From Affinundibacterium baiyunense (GTDB taxonomy: Bacteria > Pseudomonadota > Gammaproteobacteria > Burkholderiales > Burkholderiaceae_D), in contig NZ_JAGSPM010000005.1 of the NCBI RefSeq assembly GCF_018139645.1, positions 173,984-237,983 on the forward strand: DNA of 64,000 bases, given 5' to 3'. The notes below the pieces were generated by a model. That model saw only the letters and a program-made list of their open reading frames with translations, ran no database searches and was not told the origin of the DNA. The position numbers and the translations under genes are program-made. Positions 1 through 6,682 of this stretch are shown here, piece by piece. Every line of letters starts with the position of its first letter. Position 1 is the first letter of the stretch.

Positions 1-366
1 TTTTAGCTTATTGAGTAAGCGATTGCTTGATTGTGGCGATGCATTTTTGAATAAATCTACCAAGGTTTGTTTGTTCGAATAAATCTTTACGCTGGCGACA
101 TCTTCATTATTTAACAAGCCTTGTGCGACTTCTTTTGCGAGATTGGTATCCGATAAATAGCAGGCGATACTCACGGTGTTTTCGACGGTGCTTAATAAGG
201 TGCCCATACGATTTTTGGTGAGTTCTTGTTCAGTATTTGATTCCCATAAATAAGTAAAAGCAGCAAACATGCCTCCAACGCACAATGCAATAGACAGTAC
301 TAGGGCGCTGCTACGATAAACGATGCTAGTACGTAGCAACTGTAGTAACTGGAGTAGTTTATGCAT
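1..366 (-). CDS. Membrane sensor, N-terminal part (CHASE8-like periplasmic region)
   Basis: This is the first 122 codons of a gene that runs off the left edge on the minus strand. The ATG at 366 is followed by a short basic N-terminus, one hydrophobic segment (about residues 20-42) and a periplasmic-looking stretch with VENTVSIACYL and LLNNEDVASVKIY. That pattern fits the CHASE8-type sensory regions found in front of GGDEF diguanylate cyclases or histidine kinases. The output domain lies outside the window, so its class is unknown. The start is 27 nt after the stop of the small periplasmic binding-protein gene, and the OMP gene is upstream of that, so the three probably form one transcript. 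The CHASE8 assignment is by pattern only. Confidence 0.7.
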   Translation of the reverse strand, partial: MHKLLQLLQLLRTSIVYRSSALVLSIALCVGGMFAAFTYLWESNTEQELTKNRMGTLLSTVENTVSIACYLSDTNLAKEVAQGLLNNEDVASVKIYSNKQTLVDLFKNASPQSSNRLLNKLK

Positions 367-393
367 GAGTGACGATGCTTGTTTAGAAAATCA

Positions 394-855
394 TTAGTTA
401 CGGCTAGGGTCAAATACCACACGTACACGCTTATCAATTTTCTTTCTATCGACGTAGGCAATTGCGCCTTTGAGTCTACCAACCAATTCAACGGCTTGCT
501 CTGCTGAGGCAACCTGGCGTGGTGGCGAACCTTGCCCTGAGAACATCAATCTTGCCCAGTAAGAGCTAATTTCAGATAACTCTTTATTTACCATGACGTT
601 ATAGAAATTGGCTTTTTCCGTCAGTGGGTTTTCTAAGTCTAGTGGTTGCGCTGTGACTCCGGATGATAATTTTCGATTTCTACCCATGTACACATTAATC
701 ACTTCATCTTTGCTCATTTTTTCAATGCCAGAATGTGGATTGGCGATCACGACGAAATCATTGCTTGCATGGTTTGCACTAGCTCCAGTACTAGTCCCGA
801 TACTAGCCGTAGCAAGTACCAGCAAGATGATGCATAGAGATCGTTGTACTAACAT
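394..855 (-). CDS. Small periplasmic phosphate-binding-like protein (PBP-like)
   Basis: A 153-residue exported protein. The first ~27 residues form a signal peptide (basic MLVQR start, then a hydrophobic core and an Ala-rich end). The mature part begins with DFVVIANPHSGI and continues with KMSKDEVINVYMG and a C-terminal GAIAYVD, the arrangement seen in the short PstS-like PBP superfamily. It is about half the length of a full PstS and has no permease or ATPase beside it, so transport is unlikely. Lying between an outer-membrane protein gene (18 nt upstream) and a membrane sensor gene (27 nt downstream), it is more plausibly a periplasmic ligand or interaction partner of the sensor. That role is inference. 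Confidence 0.75.
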   Translation of the reverse strand: MLVQRSLCIILLVLATASIGTSTGASANHASNDFVVIANPHSGIEKMSKDEVINVYMGRNRKLSSGVTAQPLDLENPLTEKANFYNVMVNKELSEISSYWARLMFSGQGSPPRQVASAEQAVELVGRLKGAIAYVDRKKIDKRVRVVFDPSRN

Positions 856-873
856 AGTAGGACTATCGCTCTG

Positions 874-2277
874 CTAAAAAATGAAATTGTAACTAACGCC
901 GATGATCGTTGCTTTGCCATTCCAATCGGCACTAGTATTTCTGACGATGAATGGACTACGATTATGAATTTTATCTATTTGTAGCCTGACATCGCTTTGT
1001 TGACTGACACTATATTTCCATCCTAACGAAATGGACTGCTGTTCATTGCGTGTTGATCTTAGATAGTTCTGTACGCGTGTTTCTAATTGCCCGATTAAAG
1101 GATTTGTGCCCACCGCTAGACCTGTGACTGGTGGCTCTGAATGCAAGGGGCGCACTTTGGCAATACTGAAATAAGGTGTCCAAGATTGGATGCGATATGC
1201 AATCGTTGCAAATGCTGCTACATTGGAATTGAAGCCTAATGTTTGCGATTTTAATCGTCCCAACATGAATTGAGCTTGCATCGGTCCTTCGTCATAAACG
1301 ATACCCGCAGATAGATACTGGATTTTCTTATCTTTAAACGATAGATGGTTTGCCAAAGCGTTTGCGGCAGGACCAAATTGCGCCAATGCAGGCGACTGCA
1401 ATGTGCTTAGTAAGCCCTGTAAGCTAGGAAACTCGCTATTAAACTTGAGTTCAGAATAACCTATGCGCGCTAACCAAGATGGAGATTGGTATTCGACGTG
1501 CGTTCCCCAAATATGTGAGCCATCGATAGAGAAAAATATATCTGGCGCGGCAGCCAGCATGCGTTCACGTGCATTGCCTGCATAGACTTTGAACTTAACT
1601 TGATTATTCTCATGTGCATACTGAAACACGGCATCCGCACCATCTATATAGCTGACGATAAGTTCCCCAAAATATTCGACTGGTGGCCTAATCCAGATGT
1701 ATGAATAAGCGACATTTCTTGAATCTGCTAGCGGGTAAACGTCAAATCCTAAACGACCGAATCGCAAGTCAATATCGTCTTGCGGACGATATTTGATGAA
1801 TCCCCAGGTGAGATCTGTTTGTAAATCTTTTTCCCCGCGATGTAGAACTGCTTGCACCGTAGTCTCTAGTTGATCGCTCCAACGCCCTGTTACCTGCAAT
1901 CCCGCCAGCGAATCTAGACCAAAATCGATTTGCTTGCGTTTACCCACACCATTTGATTGGAGTAGATCACGTACATAATCAAATTGGCGACTACTGTTAT
2001 AACTTACAGCGATCGTCCCAAAACCACTGAATTTGATTGAAGGATAGGCTTGCTCATTTGCCTCATCCTCTACAAGTTTCTCAGCATTTACTTCTTTCTT
2101 GTCTTCTTGAACGCTGGGAGCAGTATTTGGTGGAAGGTTTTCTGAAATCACTTGCGCTGACACGGTGGCGCTTAGCAATAGCGCGGATGCGCTGGTGATC
2201 GCCATCAATGCGAATAGGCTTGCGCGCGCAAAGTGGTTGGGGCGACGAATGAGGAATTGGCCAGAATGCGCTTTCAT
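874..2277 (-). CDS. Outer-membrane beta-barrel (porin-like) protein
   Basis: The ATG at 2277 gives a 467-residue protein with a basic n-region, a hydrophobic core (ALMAITSASALLLSA) and cleavage near VSAQ. An in-frame ATG at 2328 would place an unusually long tail before the signal peptide, so 2277 is preferred. The mature chain has alternating polar/aromatic strands (IKFSGFGTIAVSYN, LRFGRLGFDVYPL) and ends in a C-terminal Phe after GVSYNFIF, the usual beta-barrel assembly signal. No plug domain is seen, so it is not a TonB receptor. It is the first gene of a probable three-gene operon with the PBP-like protein and the CHASE8-like sensor. Substrate is unknown. Confidence 0.75.
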   Translation of the reverse strand: MKAHSGQFLIRRPNHFARASLFALMAITSASALLLSATVSAQVISENLPPNTAPSVQEDKKEVNAEKLVEDEANEQAYPSIKFSGFGTIAVSYNSSRQFDYVRDLLQSNGVGKRKQIDFGLDSLAGLQVTGRWSDQLETTVQAVLHRGEKDLQTDLTWGFIKYRPQDDIDLRFGRLGFDVYPLADSRNVAYSYIWIRPPVEYFGELIVSYIDGADAVFQYAHENNQVKFKVYAGNARERMLAAAPDIFFSIDGSHIWGTHVEYQSPSWLARIGYSELKFNSEFPSLQGLLSTLQSPALAQFGPAANALANHLSFKDKKIQYLSAGIVYDEGPMQAQFMLGRLKSQTLGFNSNVAAFATIAYRIQSWTPYFSIAKVRPLHSEPPVTGLAVGTNPLIGQLETRVQNYLRSTRNEQQSISLGWKYSVSQQSDVRLQIDKIHNRSPFIVRNTSADWNGKATIIGVSYNFIF

Positions 2278-2532
2278 AGTACCCCGTGAAGAGTGAAATT
2301 GCTTCTTGATGCAAATACGCAATTTCATCTTACACAGTCACAAATCTGCTTGCAACGTCTTATTTTATGGGGTGTATGAAAACGACAGTCTGCCAATATA
2401 TGAACGAGGAATCGGACAAAAATACACTTCTTTTTAGTGTGAAGTAAAGGCACTTTTACCGTCATCGCTAAATGGTAACGAGCTTGATGGCGCTAGCATG
2501 TCCAGATTGAATATGCTAGCCCAATTGGAGAT

Positions 2533-3558
2533 TTAATCTACCGTAGCAACTTGAAGGATGAGCTTGCCAAAATTTCTACCATCAAACAGCATCTGTAAGG
2601 CATTAGGAAACTCATCTAAACCTTGTACGATATCTTCGCGCGTATGAAATTGGCCTTGTGCCATCCATTGACTCATTTCTTTGATCGCTTCTGGATAGCG
2701 CTTGACGTAATCAAATACGACGATACCTTCCATTTTTGCGCGGTTCACGAGTAACGCGAGATAATTGGACGGTCCTTTTATCGCTGTCGTGTTGTTGTAC
2801 TGCGATATCGCGCCGCAAATAATAATGCGCGCCTTCATGTTGATGCGCGTAAGTACGGTATCGAGAATCTCGCCACCGACATTATCAAAATAGATGTCAA
2901 CTCCATTGGGGCAATGTTCTTTCAAACCATCTTTAACTGAACCATTTTTGTAATCAATACAGGCATCAAATCCGAGTTCATTTATAACAAAATCGCACTT
3001 TTCTTTGCCACCCGCGATGCCGACTACGCGGCAGCCTTTGTGTTTGGCAACTTGACCCACGGTTTGACCTACCGCGCCAGCGGCACCTGATACCACCACA
3101 GTCTCTCCAGCCTTCGGTTGGCCAACATCCATGAGACCAAAATAAGCGGTCATGCCAGGCATGCCAAGCGCATTTAAATAAGCGGGTAGGGGAGCATGTT
3201 GCGGATCGATTTTGTAGAACGCGCCATACTTGTCATCGGCTTTGCCTGTCCAGTACTCTTGAACACCAATACTGCCAGAAACATAGTCGCCAACTTGAAA
3301 ACGATCTGATTTAGATGCGATCACGATTCCAATCCCACCAGCGCGCATCACTTCGTTGATTTCGACCGGGCGAATATACGACTTGCCACCATTCATCCAA
3401 CCACGCATGGCGGGGTCAATCGATAGGTATAAAGTTTTGATTTGGATTTCACCATCGTTCAGTGGTGGCAAAGCTTCTGAGGTGTGTAGCCAATTGTCTG
3501 GCGTTGGAAAACCAAGCGGGCGAGCAGCGAGTCGAATTTGGTGATTCATGATAGTCAT
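2533..3558 (-). CDS. NADP-dependent MDR oxidoreductase (CurA/YncB-like)
   Basis: A zinc-free medium-chain dehydrogenase/reductase of the leukotriene B4 dehydrogenase / prostaglandin reductase / CurA family, which reduces alpha,beta-unsaturated carbonyls with NADPH. The start is the ATG at 3558 (MTIMNHQIRLA), with GGAG 8 nt upstream; the longer open frame to 3717 lacks an RBS and family similarity. At 341 residues the length is normal. Visible motifs are the GroES-like N-terminus with LSIDPAMRGWM, the Rossmann turn VSGAAGAVGQTVG, and DIYFDNVGGE near residue 235. It is divergent from purU. The physiological substrate cannot be read from sequence. Confidence 0.88.
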   Translation of the reverse strand: MTIMNHQIRLAARPLGFPTPDNWLHTSEALPPLNDGEIQIKTLYLSIDPAMRGWMNGGKSYIRPVEINEVMRAGGIGIVIASKSDRFQVGDYVSGSIGVQEYWTGKADDKYGAFYKIDPQHAPLPAYLNALGMPGMTAYFGLMDVGQPKAGETVVVSGAAGAVGQTVGQVAKHKGCRVVGIAGGKEKCDFVINELGFDACIDYKNGSVKDGLKEHCPNGVDIYFDNVGGEILDTVLTRINMKARIIICGAISQYNNTTAIKGPSNYLALLVNRAKMEGIVVFDYVKRYPEAIKEMSQWMAQGQFHTREDIVQGLDEFPNALQMLFDGRNFGKLILQVATVD

Positions 3559-3789
3559 ATTGCGATCTCCGAATGAAGTGATGGCGCGTGTAGTGAATTG
3601 ATCTCGCACGCAGATTTTAAATGTCAAAAAATCAGAAGCGGATACAGAATATACCTTAAATAGAACGACTGTGCTTTTATTTTGCAAGGCAATAAAAAGA
3701 AGCTGAACATGCGACAATGTGGGCTGTTTTTTCTTTTCACTTTTTGCTTGCTAGGTTTTGCTGTTTCTATCTCAAGAAATTAATTATTT

Positions 3790-4656
3790 ATGCGCCCAGA
3801 ATATATCCTGACTTTATCTTGTCCCGATCAACGCGGTATCGTTCATAGTGTCTCTGGTTTTCTTACCAGTCACGGTTGCAATATTATTGATTCAGCGCAG
3901 TTCGGCGATGCACACTCGCAGTTGTTTTTCATGCGGGTTCATTTTTCGGTTGATGAATTGGCGATTAGCGAGCAATTCTTACGTCAAGAATTTAAAGAAG
4001 TTGCGCAAGCGTTGCAAATGGAATGGCAGTTACACGATGCGCATCACAAGCCGCGCCTGGTGTTGATGGTGTCGAAAATTGGTCATTGCTTGAATGATCT
4101 TTTGTTTCGCTACAAGAGCGGCTTACTACCAGTAGAAATCAAGGCGATCATTTCAAATCACACCGATTTTTATCAGTTGGCTGCAAGTTACAATATTCCT
4201 TTTCATCATTTGCCATTAGCAGCTGGTGCAAGTGCGGAAGAAAAACAGACGCAGGAACAAAGAGTCTTAGAAGTCATCAACGCAAATCAAGCCGAGTTGG
4301 TAGTGTTGGCACGTTATATGCAAATACTTTCGAACTCCATGTGCCAGGCTTTAAACGGTCGTGCGATCAATATCCATCACTCATTTTTACCTAGCTTTAA
4401 AGGCGCTAAGCCGTACTATCAAGCGCATGATCGCGGTGTGAAATTGATTGGCGCGACCGCGCATTTTGTCACCGGTGATTTGGATGAGGGACCGATTATT
4501 GAACAAGACGTCGCGCGCGTCGATCATGCGATGGACCCAGAAAAATTAACGGCAATTGGCCGTGATGTGGAATGTGTGGTGTTGGCGCGTGCAGTGAATT
4601 ATTTTGTCGAGCATCGTATCTTATTGAATGGCCATAAGACGGTCGTGTTTAACTAA
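3790..4656 (+). CDS. purU: Formyltetrahydrofolate deformylase
   Basis: Hydrolyses 10-formyl-THF to THF and formate, balancing one-carbon pools and supplying formate to purine synthesis. The protein has 288 residues, the expected length. An N-terminal ACT domain (about 4-85, starting YILTLSCPDQRGIVHSVSG) is followed by a formyltransferase-fold catalytic domain with INIHHSFLPSFKGAKPY (Asn/His catalytic pair) and the Asp in TGDLDEGPIIEQD. It stands alone on the plus strand, divergent from the MDR reductase gene. No strong Shine-Dalgarno sequence precedes the ATG. Confidence 0.96.
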   Translation: MRPEYILTLSCPDQRGIVHSVSGFLTSHGCNIIDSAQFGDAHSQLFFMRVHFSVDELAISEQFLRQEFKEVAQALQMEWQLHDAHHKPRLVLMVSKIGHCLNDLLFRYKSGLLPVEIKAIISNHTDFYQLAASYNIPFHHLPLAAGASAEEKQTQEQRVLEVINANQAELVVLARYMQILSNSMCQALNGRAINIHHSFLPSFKGAKPYYQAHDRGVKLIGATAHFVTGDLDEGPIIEQDVARVDHAMDPEKLTAIGRDVECVVLARAVNYFVEHRILLNGHKTVVFN

Positions 4657-4756
4657 GCACGATTTTTTAAGGCTTGATTGGAGCCTATGCACTTCATTCA
4701 CATTCAAATTAGAAACTGGATTGAAGTCAAATAGCAAGCGCTAGTGATAGTGGAAT

Positions 4757-4789
4757 TAATGAGTAAGCTTAATGAATACGCTTAATGAG
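4757..4789 (+). repeat. Intergenic 13-bp tandem repeat, 2.5 copies
   Basis: TAATGAGTAAGCT (4757-4769) is followed directly by TAATGAATACGCT (4770-4782) and a partial third copy TAATGAG (4783-4789). It lies in the leader of the yaeQ gene, ending 24 nt before its ATG. It looks like a replication-slippage duplication; no function is evident. Confidence 0.6.
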
Positions 4790-4813
4790 AAAAATTAAAC
4801 AGCAGGATTAAGA

Positions 4814-5356
4814 ATGGCATTGAAATCAACAATTTATAAAGCAGAACTGAATATTTCCGACATGGATCGTGGTTATTACGCTGACCATAGTTTAACCATC
4901 GCCCGTCATCCATCGGAAACGGATGAACGCATGATGGTACGCGTCGTCGCCTTCGCGCTGCATGCTTCTGAGCGCTTGAGTTTTGGTAAAGGTATTTCGG
5001 ATACAGAAGAACCTGATTTTTGGGAAAAAGATTACACCGATGCGATCTTGTTGTGGGGGGAAGTTGGACAACCCGATGACAGACGCTTGTTGAAAGCCTG
5101 TGGTCGTGCCGAAAAAGTGGTGGTCTATAGTTTTTCACATGCCAGCAATATCTGGTGGAAACAAATGAATAGCCGCCTCGATCGGGCAAAGAATTTATGC
5201 GTCAAAAATATGGCATCAGAAACGAGTCAAGAACTCGCAAAAATGGCTGCCCGCACAATGCAATTGCAGTGCACGATACAAGATGGTCAGATTTGGATGT
5301 CTGCGGGAGATCAATCGGTACAAATCGATCTGGAGACTTTTAAGGATTTTGAATAA
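4814..5356 (+). CDS. yaeQ: YaeQ family protein
   Basis: A 180-residue soluble protein matching the YaeQ family along its length: MALKSTIYKAELNISDMDRGYY at the N-terminus, HPSETDERMMVR, and LWGEVGQPDDRRLLKACGRA in the middle. The family has a PD-(D/E)XK nuclease-like fold. E. coli YaeQ was once linked to RfaH suppression, but the biochemical role is unsettled. The start is supported by AGGA about 8 nt upstream. It is monocistronic and convergent with cysK. Confidence 0.92.
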   Translation: MALKSTIYKAELNISDMDRGYYADHSLTIARHPSETDERMMVRVVAFALHASERLSFGKGISDTEEPDFWEKDYTDAILLWGEVGQPDDRRLLKACGRAEKVVVYSFSHASNIWWKQMNSRLDRAKNLCVKNMASETSQELAKMAARTMQLQCTIQDGQIWMSAGDQSVQIDLETFKDFE

Positions 5357-5391
5357 GTAGTCGGATTGATTCTGTTGCCAACAATGAAGTA

Positions 5392-5424
5392 GCAAGCTAA
5401 GACGGCGCTCTCGTCTTAGCTTGC
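5392..5424. terminator. Hairpin between convergent yaeQ and cysK
   Basis: GCAAGCTAAGACG (5392-5404) pairs perfectly over 13 bp with CGTCTTAGCTTGC (5412-5424), with a 7-nt loop. It lies in the 80-bp gap between the convergent yaeQ and cysK stops. No good T-tract follows on either strand, so it may work with Rho or as an mRNA 3'-end stabiliser. Confidence 0.55.
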
Positions 5425-5436
5425 AAGTAAAATGAT

Positions 5437-6420
5437 TTATTTTGCCGATAAAGCGACGCCATTGGCATCGAAGTAACCATCAAATAATATCGAACTTAAA
5501 TAACGCTCTCCAGAATCAGGCAATACCACAACAATCGTTTTACCTGCATTCTCTGGTAATTTGGCGAGGCGAACTGCTACTGCGGTGGCAGCGCCGCAAG
5601 AAATGCCAGCGAGTATGCCTTCTTCTTTTGCCAGTCTTTGTGCGTATTCAACCGCTTCTTCGTTGCTGACTTGTTCAATCAGATCCACTAAGGACAAATC
5701 TAAAACGTCCGGCACAAATCCAGCGCCAATACCTTGAATCTTGTGTGGCGCTGGTTTGATTTCTTGACCTGCGCGTTTTTGCGTTAATACTGGACTTGCA
5801 GTCGGCTCTACTGCCACCGTCTGAATTGCTTTCCCCTGTGTTTGTTTGATGTAGCGAGATACACCGGTAATGGTGCCGCCGGTGCCAACGCCAGAGACTA
5901 AGATGTCGACTTGACCTTCTGTATCGTTCCAGATTTCTGGGCCAGTGGTTTTTTCGTGAATCGCTGGATTGGCAGGATTTTTGAATTGCTGGAGTAAGAC
6001 GTAACGGTCTGGATCGCTGGCACGAATTTCCTCTGCTTTGGCAATCGCGCCATTCATGCCTTTTGCGCCTTCAGTCAAAATCAAATTCGCACCGAATGCC
6101 ACCAATAATTTGCGACGTTCTATGCTCATCGTTTCTGGCATAGTCAATGTTAAGGGGATGCCTTTTGCAGCGGCAACAAAAGCGAGTGCGATACCCGTAT
6201 TGCCACTGGTTGGTTCGATTAATTCTTTTCCTGGACCTAGCAAACCACGTGCTTCGGCATCTGCCACCATTGCCGCACCAATTCGGCATTTAACAGAATA
6301 CGCAGGATTACGTCCTTCGATCTTTGCCAAAATTGTCGCACCTGCACCATCGCTGATGCGTTGCAACTTGACTAGTGGGGTGCGGCCAATAGAGTCCGCA
6401 TTATTTTGATAGATAGGCAT
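5437..6420 (-). CDS. cysK: Cysteine synthase A (O-acetylserine sulfhydrylase)
   Basis: PLP enzyme making L-cysteine from O-acetylserine and sulfide. The start at 6420 ([19 protein letters not shown]) is supported by GAGG about 6 nt upstream; 21 extra in-frame codons upstream are not family-like. It has 327 residues. Visible are the PLP lysine in [11 protein letters not shown], the TSGNTG substrate loop, the phosphate-binding [10 protein letters not shown] and PDSGERYLS near the C-terminus. It stands alone; a palindrome about 140-160 bp upstream of the start could be a LysR-type (CysB-like) site, which is inference. Confidence 0.95.
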   Translation of the reverse strand: MPIYQNNADSIGRTPLVKLQRISDGAGATILAKIEGRNPAYSVKCRIGAAMVADAEARGLLGPGKELIEPTSGNTGIALAFVAAAKGIPLTLTMPETMSIERRKLLVAFGANLILTEGAKGMNGAIAKAEEIRASDPDRYVLLQQFKNPANPAIHEKTTGPEIWNDTEGQVDILVSGVGTGGTITGVSRYIKQTQGKAIQTVAVEPTASPVLTQKRAGQEIKPAPHKIQGIGAGFVPDVLDLSLVDLIEQVSNEEAVEYAQRLAKEEGILAGISCGAATAVAVRLAKLPENAGKTIVVVLPDSGERYLSSILFDGYFDANGVALSAK

Positions 6421-6554
6421 AATTTCCTCGTCGCTAAGTTTGTCCAAGTGAGACACTGGCACTGAACGCCAGTCACGTTGCAAGCAATTTGTGATTGCTG
6501 CGTAAGTGTCTCAAAGATAGACGATGAGGATAAGTCAGCTTAGATAAAACTCAA

Positions 6555-6578
6555 AAGAATATAAGGTCATATTCTTAT
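6555..6578. promoter_or_regulatory. Palindromic site upstream of cysK
   Basis: AAGAATAT (6555-6562) and ATATTCTT (6569-6576) form a perfect inverted repeat around AAGGTC; overlapping it, ATAAG (6561-6565) and CTTAT (6574-6578) form a second dyad. It lies 135-158 bp upstream of the cysK ATG. AT-rich interrupted dyads of this size are typical LysR-family sites, and CysB is the natural candidate for a cysteine gene. No factor can be proven from the sequence. Confidence 0.4.
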
Positions 6579-6586
6579 ATCGAATT

Positions 6587-6617
6587 GATGGCACAGCCTT
6601 TTGCAAGGCTTGCCATC
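6587..6617 (-). terminator. Hairpin downstream of the penicillin acylase gene
   Basis: GATGGCA plus AGCCTT (6587-6600, one bulged C) pair with AAGGCT plus TGCCATC (6605-6617) around a 4-nt loop. It is 65 nt past the stop of the minus-strand acylase gene. The stem is strong but no T-run follows, so factor-independent termination is uncertain. Confidence 0.45.
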
Positions 6618-6682
6618 TTGAAAGTCAACGCATTTGTCGAGCTCAATCGCTGAACTAGATTGACTAAGTTCGGTTGACCCGG

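Noticed and set aside
4782..5189. 135-codon minus-strand frame over yaeQ
   Set aside because: Antisense shadow of a well-supported family gene; no RBS or recognisable protein features.
6589..6604. Sigma54-like TGGCAC...TTTGCA
   Set aside because: The GG to GC distance is 11 instead of 10 bp, it lies in a hairpin arm, and no gene starts downstream on the plus strand.
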